A stretch of 64,000 nt of DNA from Actinomadura opuntiae. Lineage in GTDB: Bacteria > Actinomycetota > Actinomycetes > Streptosporangiales > Streptosporangiaceae. Position 1 is the stretch's first letter, and each line of letters opens with the position of its first letter. The stretch is from contig NZ_JASNWF010000006.1 in assembly GCF_030283205.1 (NCBI RefSeq), forward strand, positions 62,001 to 126,000. The letters are read 5' to 3'. Below the pieces are notes generated by a model. It saw only the letters and a program-made list of their open reading frames with translations, was not told the origin of the DNA and made no database searches. The position numbers were made by a program, and so were the translations under genes. Of this stretch, positions 20,501 to 43,400 are shown in pieces.

Positions 20501-23500
20501 GGACGCCCTCGGGGTCGGCGGCGAGCATCGCCAGCCGCCCGTCGCCGTCCGGTGACAGCCGCACCCGCAGCGTCGTGGCGGAGGTCGCGTGCAGCGCGAC
20601 GCCGGACCAGGAGAACGGCAGCCCGATCGACCCGCCGCCCGCCTCGGCGTCGGCGGCCAGCGCGTGCAGCGCGGCGTCCAGCAGCGCGGGGTGCATGCCG
20701 TAGGCCACGGCGTCGGCCTGGCGGTCCGCCGGGAGGCTCACCTCGGCGAACACCTCGCCGCGCGCGTCCCGCCACGCCGCCCGCAGCCCCTGGAAGGCCG
20801 GGCCGTACTCGTACCCCTGCTCGGCCAGCCGCTCGTAGAGGCCGCCGGTGTCGACGGGGTCGGCGCCCGGCGGCGGCCATGCGCCGAGGTCCGCGCCGGA
20901 CTCCTCCTGCGTGGCCGGCTGCTCGGTGAGGACGCCGGCGGCGTGCCGCGTCCACGGGGCGTCGTCTCCTCCGTCCTCGGGGCGCGCGGAGATCGTCAGG
21001 GCGCGGCCGCCCGATCCGTCCGGCGGCGCGACCCGGACCTGGATCTGGACGCCGTCCCGTTCGGGCATGACCAGCGGGGCCTCCAGCGTCAGCTCCTCGA
21101 CGGCCGGGCAGCCGACTGCGGCGCCCGCCCGCAGCGCCAGCTCCACGAACCCGGTCCCGGGGAACAGGACCGTGTCCATGACCGCGTGGTCGGTCAGCCA
21201 CGGGTGTCCCTGTGCCGCCAGCCGCCCGGTCAGCAGGTACGCGCCGTCCTCGGCGATCGCCACCGCGGAGGCCAGCAGGGGGTGGCCCGTCGTCATCTGC
21301 CCGATGTCGGCCGGGTCGGTCGTGGTGGACGGGACGTCGAGCCAGTAGCGCCGCCGCTGGAACGCGTAGGTGGGGAGCGCCACGTGCGCGGTCCGGCGGC
21401 CCTGGTGGAGCACGGTCCAGTCGACCGTCCGCCCGGCGGCGTGGGCGTGCGCGACGGCGGTGAGGAGGGTGCGGGCCTCGGACCGGTCGCGCCGCAGCAC
21501 GGGTGCGGCGGTCGGCCGGGCGTCGCCGAGGGTCTCCTGAACGAGCCCGGTGAGCGTGGGGTCGGGACCCAGCTCCAGGAAGGTCGTCACGCCCTGCTCG
21601 TGAAGGTGGCGGACGCCGTCGGCGAAGCGCACCGCCTCCCGCACGTGCCGGACCCAGTAGTCGGCGGAGAACTCGTGCCGGGTCTCGCCGGTCAGGTTGG
21701 AGACCACGGGGACGGCGGCGGGCGCGTGGTGCAGCTCCCCGGCGATCTCGGCGAAGCCGTCGAGCATGGCGTCCATCCGGGCGGAGTGGAACGCATGGCT
21801 GACCGGGAGCCGCTTGACCTTGCGGCCCCGCGACCTGAAGTCCTCCGCGACCGCGCCGACCACGTCCTCGTCGCCGGAGATGACCACCGACCGCGGCGTG
21901 TTGACGGCGGCGACCAGGCCCGGGTCGACCTCGTCCTCGGACGCCTCCAGCGCGACCATCGCGCCGCCCGGCGGGAGGTGCTGCATCAGCCAGGCGCGCG
22001 CGGAGACCAGCTTGCACGCGTCGGGCAGGGTGAGGACGCCGGCGAGGTGGGCCGCGGAGATCTCCCCGATCGAGTGGCCGAGCATGTGGTCGGGCCGCAG
22101 CCCGAACGTCTCCAGCAGCCGGAAGAGGGCAACCTGGAGGGCGAACAGGCTGGTCTGGGTGTAGAAGGTCTGGTCCAGCAGCTCGGGCTGCTCGGCGATG
22201 ACCTGCCTGAGGTCCACGTCGAGAAGCCCGCTGACGTCGTCGAACACCGAGGCGAACGCGGGGAACGCGGCGTACAGCTCCAGGCCCATCCCGGCCCGCT
22301 GGCTGCCCTGCCCGGTGAACAGGAAGGCGGTCTTCCCGCCGGTCGCCGAGCCCTGGACCAGCCCGGGGTGGGGCCTGCCGGCGGCGAGGGACTCCAGGGC
22401 GGCCATGAGGTCGTCGCGGCTCTCGCCGACGGCCACGGCGCGCCGGTCGAAGGTGGACCGGGTGGTGGCCAGGGCGTGGCCGACGTCCGCCGGGCTCTGG
22501 CCCGGGTTCCCGGTGAGGTGGTCGTGCAGCCGCCGCGCCTGGTCGCGCAGCGCCGGCTCGCTTTTGGCGGACAGCGGCCAGGCCGCGACGCCGGTCGCGG
22601 GAGCGGCGGGCCGCGCCTCGTCGGCGCCCACCCCGTCAGCGCCCGCCTCCCCGGTGCCCGGATCGTCGGCGTCCGGTTCCACGGGGGCCGGGGCCTCTTC
22701 GAGGATGACGTGGGCGTTCGTGCCGCTGACCCCGAACGCCGACACCGCCGCCCGGCGCGGGTGGCCGTCGGCCTTCCACGGAACCGGTTCGGTGAGCAGG
22801 CTGACGCGGCCGCTCTCCCAGTCCACGTGCGGGCTCGGCGCGTCGACGTGCAGCGTCTTGGGCAGCATGTCGTGCCGCATCGCCATGACCATCTTGATGA
22901 CGCCCGCGGCGCCCGCGGCGGCCTGGGTGTGCCCGATGTTGGACTTCACCGAGCCGAGCCAGAGCGGCCGCTCCCGCCCCTGCCCGTACGTGGCGAGCAG
23001 CGCCTCGGCCTCGATCGGGTCGCCGAGGGTGGTGCCGGTGCCGTGCGCCTCGACGGCGTCGACCTGGTCGGCGGGCACCTGGGCGCTGGCCAGCGCCTGG
23101 CGGACCACGTGCTCCTGCGCGGGCCCGTTGGGCGCGGTCATGCCGTTGCTGGCGCCGTCCTGGTTGACCGCGGAGCCGCGCACCACCGCCAGGACGGGGT
23201 GGCCGTTGCGCCGCGCGTCGGAGAGCCGTTCCAGCAGCAGCAGGCCGGCGCCCTCGCCCCAGCCGACGCCGTCGGCGGCCGAGGCGAAGGACTTGCAGCG
23301 CCCGTCCGCGGCGAGGCCGCGCTGCCGGCTGAACTCCAGGAACGCGATCGGCGAGGCCATCACCGTGACGCCGCCCGCCAGGGCCATGCCGCAGTCGCCG
23401 TTGCGCAGGGCCAGGCAGGCGTGGTGGAGGGCGACCAGCGACGAGGAGCACGCGGTGTCGAAGGTGACGGCCGGGCCCTCGAGCCCGAAGGTGTAGGCGA

Positions 23501-24065
23501 CCCGGCCGGAGGCGACGCTGCCCGCGCTGCCGTCGAACGCCGCGAGCCCGGCCGACCCCCTGAACAGCAGCCGCGCGCCGTAGTCGTTGTACATGACCCC
23601 GACGAAGACGCCGGTCCTGCTGCCGCGCAGCGTCGCCGGGTCGATCCCGGCCCGCTCGATCGCCTCCCACGCGGTCTCCAGCAGGAGCCGCTGCTGGGGG
23701 TCGGTGGCGAGCGCCTCGCGCGGGCTGATGCCGAAGAAGTCGGCGTCGAAGTGGTCGGCGTCGTCGACGAAGCCGCCCTCGCGCGAGTACGACTTGCCGA
23801 CGAGGCCGGGCTCGGGGTCGTAGAGCTCCTCGACGTTCCAGCCCCGCTCGTCCGGCATGCCGACGACGGCGTCCCGGCCCGCGGCGACCAGGTCCCACAG
23901 ATCCTCGGGGGAGTGGACGCCGCCCGGGTACCGGCAGCCGATCCCGACGATCGCGATCGGTTCGCGCGCGGACGCCGCGAGAAGCCGGTTCTGCTTCTTG
24001 AGCCGTTCGTTCTCCTTGAGGGAGGCGCGCAGCGCCTTGACGATGTCCTGCGGTGCCGTGGTCAT
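17550..24065 (-). CDS. PKS-E: single fully reducing type I PKS module (KS-AT-DH-ER-KR-ACP)
   Basis: 2171 residues. Domains in order: docking coiled coil (about 1-33, [20 protein letters not shown]), KS (Cys near 204), AT with GHSIGE near 665 and HAFHS near 758 (malonyl), DH with [11 protein letters not shown] near 960 and [10 protein letters not shown] near 1130, ER about 1405-1720 with the NADPH loop AAAGGVGMA near 1555, KR with GGTGGLG near 1740 and Tyr in [13 protein letters not shown] near 1879, and ACP with LGFDS near 2051. The DH Gly-to-Asp change within HxxxGxxxxP is a common working variant. All loops look active, so this module should add a CH2-CH2 unit (predicted C8-C9). Its N-terminal docking helix differs from those of the other PKS proteins and matches the unusual tail of PKS-D. 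The C-terminus ([15 protein letters not shown]) leads to PKS-F. A GGAGG site precedes the ATG. Confidence 0.95.
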   Translation of the reverse strand: MTTAPQDIVKALRASLKENERLKKQNRLLAASAREPIAIVGIGCRYPGGVHSPEDLWDLVAAGRDAVVGMPDERGWNVEELYDPEPGLVGKSYSREGGFVDDADHFDADFFGISPREALATDPQQRLLLETAWEAIERAGIDPATLRGSRTGVFVGVMYNDYGARLLFRGSAGLAAFDGSAGSVASGRVAYTFGLEGPAVTFDTACSSSLVALHHACLALRNGDCGMALAGGVTVMASPIAFLEFSRQRGLAADGRCKSFASAADGVGWGEGAGLLLLERLSDARRNGHPVLAVVRGSAVNQDGASNGMTAPNGPAQEHVVRQALASAQVPADQVDAVEAHGTGTTLGDPIEAEALLATYGQGRERPLWLGSVKSNIGHTQAAAGAAGVIKMVMAMRHDMLPKTLHVDAPSPHVDWESGRVSLLTEPVPWKADGHPRRAAVSAFGVSGTNAHVILEEAPAPVEPDADDPGTGEAGADGVGADEARPAAPATGVAAWPLSAKSEPALRDQARRLHDHLTGNPGQSPADVGHALATTRSTFDRRAVAVGESRDDLMAALESLAAGRPHPGLVQGSATGGKTAFLFTGQGSQRAGMGLELYAAFPAFASVFDDVSGLLDVDLRQVIAEQPELLDQTFYTQTSLFALQVALFRLLETFGLRPDHMLGHSIGEISAAHLAGVLTLPDACKLVSARAWLMQHLPPGGAMVALEASEDEVDPGLVAAVNTPRSVVISGDEDVVGAVAEDFRSRGRKVKRLPVSHAFHSARMDAMLDGFAEIAGELHHAPAAVPVVSNLTGETRHEFSADYWVRHVREAVRFADGVRHLHEQGVTTFLELGPDPTLTGLVQETLGDARPTAAPVLRRDRSEARTLLTAVAHAHAAGRTVDWTVLHQGRRTAHVALPTYAFQRRRYWLDVPSTTTDPADIGQMTTGHPLLASAVAIAEDGAYLLTGRLAAQGHPWLTDHAVMDTVLFPGTGFVELALRAGAAVGCPAVEELTLEAPLVMPERDGVQIQVRVAPPDGSGGRALTISARPEDGGDDAPWTRHAAGVLTEQPATQEESGADLGAWPPPGADPVDTGGLYERLAEQGYEYGPAFQGLRAAWRDARGEVFAEVSLPADRQADAVAYGMHPALLDAALHALAADAEAGGGSIGLPFSWSGVALHATSATTLRVRLSPDGDGRLAMLAADPEGVPVFTARSLAVRPISTQQLADLRGEDPLYRLDWTPVPASAEAAPGWAVLGDSPLAAGGPVHPDLPALLAGVPAGEDLPRLVLAPCFGDPAGRNGDDLPATARAATERVLELLQEWLADERTAASRLVVVTRRAVAVRAGEHVADLAHAPVWGLLRAAQIENPHRFVLADVDDPAAPETAAALAAALGADEVQLAVRDGAAFAARLARAGADPVLAPPAEPAWRLGSDGTGTVDRLALVPHPDALRPLAPGEVRVRLRAIGANFRDVLMVLGLVADERRLSGEGAGIVLEVGPEVTGFAPGDRVMGLFPGGVGPIVVGDQHGLAPVPAGWSFAEAAGAPIVFLTAYYGLRDLARLQPGESLLVHAAAGGVGMAATRLARHWGAEVYGTASPGKWGALRAEGLDDRHLSSSRTLDFEEQFRDATGGRGVDVVLNSLSGEFVDASLRLLGDGGRFLEMGKTDVRDRDAVAADHPSARYLPFDLADPGPERVREMLGELAELFAEGAVRPLPVTAWDVRRAPEAIRYLSQARHVGKVVLTLPAEPDPEGVVLVTGGTGGLGGLLARHLAAGGTRRLLLTSRRGTAADGAAELAADLAALGAEVTIAACDAADREALAALLDSIPAAHPLTAVVHAAGVIGDGTIDSLTPRHLELAFRPKADAAWNLHELTRDLDLSAFVLFSSAAGTLGSAGQANYSAANAFLDALAQHRRALGLPAVSLAWGYWEQATGITGKLTAADVDRMARTGIVPIPTESGLAMFDAARDADEAVLIPVRLDLRTLRAATQAAATVPPLLRGLIRASARRAAATAAAARESADALARELAGMPPEDRRSRLVELVQASVALVLDHPSPDSVGTERAFKELGFDSLTAVELRNRLGDATGLRLPSTLVFDHPTPAALAAFIDGELHAGGAAPAVLADLERLEAALAATPPGDAVLPEVAARLRVLAGRWDAAAPADGPGADSADDLRTATDQELFAALDELEQS

Positions 24066-24090
24066 GTCCCGCTCCAGCCTCCAGCCGTCG

Positions 24091-34473
<10,383 letters not shown>

Positions 34474-34479
34474 GCGACG

Positions 34480-37400
34480 TCAACTCTCAATTCCGAGCTC
34501 GTTGTCGATGAAGTCGAAGATCTCGTCGTCGGTCGCGGAGCCGATCTCCCGCAGCGGGGCCGTCGCCAGCGCGTGCTCCTCCTGGTCGAGGCGCACGAGG
34601 AACTCGCGCAGCCGGTCCGACAGCCGGGACCGCGCGTCCCGGTCGGAGCGGAGGTCCGGGAGGGCGGACTCGAGCGTGTCCAGCGCGGCCCGCGCGGGGT
34701 CGGCGTCGGGCGGGGTGATCTTCTCCAGCAGCAGCGCGGTGAGCGCGGTCACCGTGGGGTGGTCGAACAGCGCGGTGGCGGGCAGCCGCAGGCCGGTTGC
34801 CGCGTTGAGGCGGTTGCGGAACTCCACGGCGGTGAGGGAGTCGAAGCCCAGTTCCATGAAGCCGCGGTCGGCGTCGACGGCGGCCGGTCCGGCGTGCCCG
34901 AGCACGGTGGCGACCTGCCCGCGGACGAATTCGGCGACCACCCGCTCGCGGTCGGGCCCCGGTACGGCGGCCAGCTGGTCGAGCAGCGCGCCGCCGGACG
35001 GCCGGTCGCCCGCGGCGCGCCGCGCCGTGGTGCGGACCAGCCCGCGCAGGATCGGCGGGACCAGGCCGGCGGCGGCCTGCGCGCGCAGCGCCCGCATGTC
35101 CAGCTTCGCGGGTACGGCGGCCGCGCGGCCCGTGCGCAGCGCCGCGTCGAGCAGGGCCAGGCCCTCCCCGGTCGTCAGCGGTTGCACGCCGGTCCGGCCC
35201 ATCCGGGCCAGGTCCGCCTGCTCAAGGTGGCCGGTCATCCCGCTGGCCTCGGCCCACAGGCCCCAGGCGAGCGCGGTGGCGGGCAGCCCGGCGGCGCGCC
35301 GGTGGTGGGCGAGGGCGTCGAGGTAGGCGTTGGCGGCGGCGTAGTTGGCCTGGCCGGGGGCGCCGAGGACCCCCGCGACCGAGGAGAACAGCACGAACGC
35401 GGTGAGCGGCAGGTCGCGGGTGAGCTCGTGCAGGTTCCGTCCCGCGTCGACCTTGGGACGCAGGACGGCGTCGAGCCGCTCGGGGGTCAGCGACTGCAGG
35501 ACGCCGTCGTCCAGGACGCCCGCGGTGTGGACGACCGCGGTCAGCGGGTGGTCGGCCGGGACGGTGCCGAGCAGCCCCGCCACCGCGTCGCGCTCGGCCA
35601 GGTCGCACGCGGCGACGGTGACGGTGGCGCCCGCGGCGGTCAGCTCGGCGGCCAGTTCCCGGGCGCCCTCGGCCTCGGGGCCGCGGCGGCCGGCCAGCAG
35701 CAGGTGCCGGACGCCGTGCTCGGCGACCAGGTGCCGGGCGACCAGTCCGCCGATGACCCCGGTCCCGCCCGCGACGAGGACCGTGCCGTCCGGGTCCAGC
35801 GCCGGCGCCGCGCCGTCCTCGGCGGCCCGCGCCAGCCGCGGCACCAGCGGCCGGCTCCGCCGGATCGCCAGCTGCGGCTCGCCGCAGCCGAGCGCGGCCG
35901 CGGCGGACCGCCGCGAGCTTTCCTCGCCGTCGAGATCGAGCAGCACGAACCGGTCCGGGTTCTCGGTCTGCGCCGAGCGGACCAGGCCCCACACGGGTGC
36001 CGCGGCCAGGTCGGGGACGTCCTCGTCCTCGCCCACCGCCACCGCACCGTGGGTGACGACCGCGAGCGTGGTGGCGGCGAACCTGTCGTCGGCGAGCCAT
36101 GCCCGGAGCAGGTCCAGCGCCCGGTGGACGGGTTCGTGCGGGGAGCCGCCGTCCCCGGTGAACGAGGCGAGGGCCATGACCGGGGTGGTGGTCAGCTCGC
36201 CGGGGTCGCGGTAGGTGCGGGCCGGGATCCCCGCGTCGCGCAGTGCTCCGGCGAGGTCCTTCGGGTCCGGGCCGAGGACCGCCCATTCGCCGTCCGGAGG
36301 CGTTCCCTCCTGCGGGAGGGCGACCCAGTCGGTCCGGTAGAGCGAGTCGCGCCGTCCGGCGCCGGTCGCCGCGGCCGCCAGCTGCTCCGGCTGCACGGCA
36401 CGGATCGTCAGCTCGTCGATCGTCACGACGGGCTGCCCGGCCGGGTCGGTGACGGCGAGCGTCGCGCCGTCGGCGCCGGTGACGGTCAACCGGACCCGCA
36501 GCGTCGTGGCGCCGGTGGCGTGCAGGGCGACCCCCGACAGGGAGAACGGGAGCCGGGTACCGCCTTCGGAACCGGTGCCGAGGGCCATCGCGTGGAATGC
36601 GGCGTCCAGCAGCGCCGGATGGATGCCGAATCCGGCCGGGTCGGCGTCCTCGGGCAGGGCGACCTCGGCGTAGACGGTGTCTCCGTCCCGCCATGCCGCG
36701 CGCAGGCCGCGGAAGACCGGACCGTACTGGTAACCGAGGTCGAGAAGCTCGTCGTAGAGCGGGCCGACGTCGATGGCGGACGCTCCGGGCGGCGGCCACT
36801 GGCCGGTGTCCTCCTGCGGGGCGACCGCGCCCTCGCCGCCCAGGGTGCCGACCGCGTGCCGGGTCCATGGTCCTCCGGCCTCGTCGTCCTCCGGCCGGGA
36901 GTACACGGCGATCGGACGGTCGCCCTCCTCGCCGGCCGGGCCCGCGACGACCTGGATCCGCACTCCGCCCTCGTCCGGCACGATGAGCGGCGCGCCCAGC
37001 GTCAGCTCCTCGATCCGGTCGCAGCCGAGCCGGGCGGCGGCGTGCAGCGCCAGCTCGGCGAAGGCCGTCCCGGGCAGCAGCACGGTGCCCATGACCGCGT
37101 GGTCGGCGAGCCACGGATGGGTGCTCAGCGCGAGCCGTCCGGTGAAGAGCAGCTCGTCGTCCTCGGCCGCCTCGACCGCGGCGCCCAGAAGCGGATGCCC
37201 TGCGGGCGCCAGGCCCGCCGACGCCACGTCCTGGTCCCGCGCCGGCACGGCGTCCAGCCAGTACCGGCGCTCCTGGAACGGGTAGGTGGGCAGCGGCACC
37301 GGCTGGGCGGGGCCGTCCGGGAGGACCGTGTCCCAGTCGACCTGCGCGCCGTGCGCGTGCGCCTGGCCGAGCGAGGTGAGGAACCGCGCACGCCCGCCCT

Positions 37401-40400
37401 CGCCGCGGCGCAGCGACCCGATCGCCACCGCCGTGCCGTCCGCGCCCGCCGCGTCGAACGTCTCGGCCAGCCCGACCGTGAGAACGGGGTGCGGGCTGAC
37501 TTCGATGAAGGTGGTGTGGCCGTCGTCCAGAAGTCTGCGGGTGGCCTGTTCGAACTGAACGGTCTGCCGGAGGTTCTGGTACCAGTACTCGGCGTTGAGC
37601 TGGGTGGTGTCGAGGGGTTCGCCGGTGACGGTGGAGTAGAAGTCGATCTCGCTGCGCTGCGGGGTGATCCCGGCGAGGAGGTCGATCAGCTCGTCATGGA
37701 TCTCTTCGACGTGGGCCGAGTGGGAGGCGTAGTCGACGGCGATGCGGCGTGCGCGGACGCCTTCGGCGGTGCAGTGCTCCATGAGGCCGTCGAGGGCGTC
37801 GGCGTCGCCGGCGATGACGACGGACGAGGGGCCGTTGACGGCGGCGATGCTCAGCCGGTGTTCCCAGGGCCGCAGGAGTTCGGTGATGTGGTCTGCGGGG
37901 AGGGCGATGGAGGCCATGGCGCCTTGGCCGGAGAGTGTGGTGAGGGCTTTGCTGCGGAGGGCGATGATGGTGGCGGCGTCGGTGAGGGTGAGGGCTTTTG
38001 CGGTGTAGGCGGCGGCGATTTCGCCTTGGGAGTGTCCGATGACGGCGTGGGGGTGGGTGTGGTGGGTTTGCCAGAGGTGGGCTAGGGAGGTCATGACGGC
38101 GAAGAGGGCGGGTTGGACGATGTCGAGGCGGTCCAGGTGGGGGTGGTGGGTGTCGTTGAGGGTGTCGATGAGGGACCAGTTGGTGTGGGGGGCCAGGGCG
38201 TCGGCGCAGGCGTGCATGTGGTCGCGGAAGGCGGGGTGTTCGTCCATCAACTGGGTGGCCATCCCGACCCACTGAGATCCCTGGCCGGGGAACACGAACA
38301 CCGTCTTGCCAGGTGAGGCCGCCGCGACACCCCGCGCGACCCCGGCCACTTCCTCACCTTGGGCGAGTCCTTCGAGACCGGCGAGGAAACCCGCGCGGTC
38401 CCTGGCGACCACCACGGCCCGGTGCGTGAAGGTCGCCCTGCCCGCGAGCGTGCGCGCGACGCCGCGCAGGTCGATGCCGTCGTCCTCGGCCACCTGCGCG
38501 CGGAGGCGCTCGGCCTGGGCCCGCAACGACTGCTCGGTTTTCGCGGAGATCAGCCACGGCAGGTCGGCCCCGGCGCCGCCCGCATCCGCGGGCTCGTCGG
38601 CGGCAGGCGCCGCCTCCTCTGGGCCCTGCTCGATGATGACGTGCGCGTTGGTGCCGCTCATGCCGAACGCCGACACCGCGGCGCGGCGGGGGTGACCGTT
38701 GCGCTCCCAGACGACCGGTTCGGTGAGGAGCGCCACGTCGCCGCCGTCCCATTCGACGTGCGGGGTCGGCTCGTCGACGTGCAGGGTCTTGGGCAGCAGG
38801 CCGTGCCGCATGGCCATGACCATCTTGATGATCCCGGCGACCCCGGCCGCGGCCTGGGTGTGGCCGATGTTGGATTTCACCGAGCCCAGCCAGAGCGGCC
38901 GGTCGCGGTCCTGCCCGTAGGCGGCGATGAGGGCCTGCGCCTCGATCGGGTCGCCGAGGGTGGTGCCGGTGCCGTGCGCTTCGACGGCGTCGACGTCGGC
39001 AGGGGTGAGGCCGGCGTTGGTGAGGGCGTCGCGGATGACGCGCTGTTGCGAGGGGCCGTTGGGGGCGGTGAGGCCGTTGCTGGCGCCGTCCTGGTTGACC
39101 GCCGACCCGCGGATCGTGGCCAGGATGGGGTGGCCGTTGCGCCGCGCGTCCGACAGGCGCTCCAGCAGCAGGATCCCGGCGCCCTCGCCCCAGCCCGTGC
39201 CGTCGGCGGCGGCCGCGAACGGCTTGCACCGCCCGTCGGGCGCCAGCCCCCGCTGCCGGCTGAACTCGATGAAAGTGTTCGGGGTCGCCATGACGGTCGC
39301 GCCGCCCGCGAGGGCCAGCGTGCACTCGCCGTTGCGGAGTGCCTGGCACGCCTGGTGCAACGCGACGAGCGACGACGAGCACGCGGTGTCGACGGTCACG
39401 GCCGGGCCTTCGAGCCCGAAGGTGTAGGCGACCCGGCCGGAGGCGACGCTGCCCGCGCTGCCGATGTCCACCGAGCCCTCGAAGCCGTCCGGCGCCGGAT
39501 GCAGCCGGGCGCCGTAGTCCTGGTAGACCACTCCGACGAAGACGCCCGTCCTGCTCCCGCGCAACGACGACGGCTCGATCCCGGCGCGTTCGAACGCCTC
39601 CCAGGTGGTCGCCAGGAGCAGCCGCTGCTGCGGATCGGTCGCCATGGCCTCGCGGGGGCTCATCCCGAAGAACTCAGGGTCGAAATGGGCCGCGTCGAAG
39701 AGGAACCCGCCCGCCCGCGTGTAGGTCGTCCCGGACCGCCCGGGGTCGGGATCGTAGATCGCCTCCACGTCCCAGCCGCGGTCGGCAGGGAACTCGGCGA
39801 CCGCATCGCGGCCCGCGGCGACCAGGTCCCACAGGTCCTCGGGCGCACGGACACCGCCCGCGTAGCGGCAGCCCATCGCGACGATCACGATCGGCTCGTC
39901 GTCGGCCGCCCGCCGTCCCGGCCGCAGGTCCGCCGCCGTGCCGGCGCCCTGCCCGAGCAGCGCGCCGCGCAGGTGCTCGGCCAGCGCCCGCGGCGACGGA
40001 TGGTCGAAGACCAGCGTCGCGGGAAGCCGCACCCCCGCGGCCTCAGCGAGCCGGTTGCGCAGGGTCACCGCCGCCAGCGAGTCGAAGCCCATGTCCTTGA
40101 ACGCCCGTCCGGAGTCGACGGCCCCGGCGTCGGCGTGCCCGAGCACCGCCGCCACCCGCGACCGGACGAGATCCAGCAGGAGGGCGCGCTGCTCGGCTTC
40201 CGGCAGCCCGGCCAGGCGCTGGGCGAGCGGCGAGGCGGGAGTTGCGCCGCGGCGCCGGGCGGGCCTCCGGGCCAGGTCCCGCAGGACGGCCGGCGGCGCG
40301 TCGCCGTACCCGCCCGCGTCGAGCGGTCCCGGAACGAAGACGGGCTCGCCGGAGGCCAGCGCCGCGTCGAACACGGCCGCCGCCCGGTCCTCCGGCAGCG

Positions 40401-43400
40401 GCTCCGGACTCCAAGCGATCGAGGTGGCGGGCAGCCCCGCGGCCCGGCGGTGCCGGGCGAGCGCGTCCAGGGCCGCGCTCGCCGCCGCGAGGTCCGGATC
40501 TGCGGACGAGCCGAGCGTGCCCGCGACCGACGAGAAGAGCACGAACGCGGTCAGGTCGAGGTCGCGGGTGAGCAGATGCAGGTTCCGGGCGGCGTCGGCG
40601 GCGTACGGGTCGGTGTGCACCACGGCGGTGGGCGGATGCTCGTCGACCAGCCGCCGGAGGGCCCGGAGGTCGGTGACGTCGCAGGCGGCGACGTGGACTT
40701 CCGCGCCGAGGCCGGCGAGCTCGGCGCGGAGCCCGCGGGCGCCTTCGTCCGCCGGCCCGCGTTCGCTGACCAGGACGAGCCGTTCGGCGCGATGGGCGGA
40801 CGCCAGATGGCGGGCGGCGAGACCGCCGAGAGCGCCGGTCCCGCCGGTGACCAGGACCGTGCCCGCTGCCTGGGGCGCGTCGCCGGGCCGCTCCGACGCG
40901 CGGCCGAGGCGCGGCACGCGCACCTCTCCGGCGCGGACGGCGAGCTGCTCCTCGCCGGTGGCCAGCGCGGCGGGGACGGCGTTCAGGGACGCGGGCTCGG
41001 CATCGGCGTCGATCACTGCGAAACGTCCGGGACGTTCGAGCTGCGCGCTCCGGACCAGGCCCCAGATCGCCGCCATGGTGGGGTCGGTGTCCGCGCCCCG
41101 CGTCAGGAACGCCACCCGGACACCCGAGGGGATTTCCGTGCCGAGCAGCTCCCGGATCTCTCGCTCGTCGAGGGCCGGGACCACGACGACGAGGGCACCA
41201 TCGACGGCCGGAAGGTCGGAACAGACGGGGAGGCCGAGCTCGTTCGCGAGCGCTTCGTCGGCCAGGACCGCCATCTCGGGAATCTCGTCAGGCGCGGCGA
41301 CGGCCTTCCACAGGACGTCGTAACGGGTCACGGCCGACGCCTCACCGGGCTCGACCGGCCGGGTGACCAGCCTGTCCACGGTGAGGACGGGCGCGCCCGA
41401 GGGATCGGTGAGCAGGACCGAGACCGTGTCCTCCTCGCCGGTCGGGGCCAGGTCGACGACCAGGTTCGTGGTGTCGTCGGCGTCGTGGAACGTCACGCCG
41501 TTCCACAGGTGCGGGAACCGGCCGTCGGGGAGCTCCGCGAGGAGACCGTCCAGCAGCGCGCCGGGCACCATCGCCGCGGCCGCGTCCGGCGCCAGGACTC
41601 CCGTCGCGAACCGCTCCCACGGTTCGTCGTCGGTGGCCCGGGAGTGGACCGCGAACGCGCGCCTGCCCTGCCCGTCCGGCGGCTCGACGACGAGTTGCCC
41701 CTGGACGGGCGACGCGAGCGGCCGCTCCAGCGTGAGCTCGTCGACCCGGTCACCGGCCCGCAGAACGAGTTCGACGCACGACGCCGGCGTGATGCGCCCG
41801 GAGTGGACGATTCGGCCGTCGGCCATTTCCAGCGGACGCCCCGCCGCCTGGTCGAGCCAGTAGGGCTGGTTCTGGAAAGCGTAGGTGGGCAGTTCGACCG
41901 TGGCGGGGTGCGGCTCAGGGAACAGCTCTTCCCAATTCGGCCTCGGCGCGTGTGCGATGGCCGTGAAAAGGGTCCGCCGTTCGGGTTCTTTGGCTCGCAG
42001 CGCCGGGACGAAGGCGGCGTCGCTGTCGGTGAGGGTTTCTTGGGCGAGTGCGGTGAGGACGGGATCGGGCCCGAGCTCGATGTAGGTGGTGACGCCGTGT
42101 TTGTGGAGTGTGGTGACGCCGTCGGCGAAGCGGACCGCGTGCCGGACGTGGCGGACCCAGTAGTCGGCGTCGAATTCGTCGATGGCCTGACCAGTGAGGT
42201 TGGAGATCACCGGGATGGTGGGTGCGCGGTAGGTGAGGGTTTCGGCGGTGGTGTGGAAGTGGTCGAGCATGCCGTCCATGTGGTGGGAGTGGAAGGCATG
42301 GCTGACGGTGAGCCGTTTGGTTTTGCGTCCTCGCGCCTTGAACTCTTCGGCTATGGGGGTGATGACGTCATCGTCGCCGGAGATGACGAGGGAGTCGGAG
42401 GTGTTGATGGCGGCGATGAGGTCGGGATCGATTTCGTTTTCGGTGGCTTGGATGGCGACCATGGCGCCGCCGCCAGGCAAGTCCTGCATTAAACGGGCAC
42501 GAGCGGCGACGAGGGTGCAGGCGTCGGGGAGGGTGAGCACGCCAGCGAGGTGGGCGGCGGCCAGTTCCCCGATGGAGTGCCCGAGCAGGTAATCAGGCCG
42601 CAGCCCCAGGCTTTCTAAGAGCCGTGCGAGGGAGACCTGGAGAGCGAAGAGGCTGGTCTGCGTGTAGAGGGTCTGGTTGAGCTGCTCAGGGTCGACGCCG
42701 CGCAAGTCCAGGCCGATGTGTTCGCTGATCTGGTCGAACGTCTCGGCGTAGATGGGGAAGGTGTCGTAGAGCTGCGAACCCATGCCGGGGCGTTGGCTGC
42801 CTTGGCCGGTGAGCAGATAGGCGACCTTGCCCGTGCTGGCGACTCCGGAGGCGATGGCGGGGTGGGGTTGGCCGTCCGCGAGCGCTGCGAGGGCTTCGCG
42901 GTGGTTGTCGAGGATGAGGGCGCGGTGGGTGAAGGTGGTGCGGGTGGTGGCCAGTGAGTACCCGACCTGGTCCGCGGGCTCGTCGGTGAGGTGATCGCGC
43001 AGCCGGGCCGCCTGATCGCGCAGCGCCGCTTCGGTATGGCCTGAGACCGGCCATACGAACGGTCCGGAGTGCGCGGGCGCGGTGTCAGGTTCGGCGGGGG
43101 CCGGTGGTTGTTCGAGGATGACGTGGGCGTTGGTGCCGCTGATGCCGAATGAGGAGACGGCGGCGCGGCGCGGGTGACCGTTCTCCTTCCAGGGCACCGG
43201 TTCGGTGAGCAGGTGGACTTTGCCGCTGTTCCAGTCGACGTGCGGGCTGGGCTGGTCGACATGCAACGTCTGCGGCAGAAGACCGTGTCGCATGGCCATG
43301 ATCATCTTGATCACGCCAGCAACACCCGCGGCGGCTTGCGTGTGCCCCAAGTTCGATTTGATCGACCCCAACCACAGCGGCTGTTCACGGTCCTGCCCAT

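Noticed and set aside
20000..21200. DH of module E as inactive because HxxxGxxxxP reads [11 protein letters not shown]
   Set aside because: Asp at the Gly position is a frequent variant in working actinomycete DH domains, and the catalytic His and Asp segments are intact.
37892..38307. Repeated, differently biased DNA as an insertion element or phage fragment
   Set aside because: It reads in frame as AT-domain sequence with the expected catalytic motifs and has no transposase or terminal inverted repeats.
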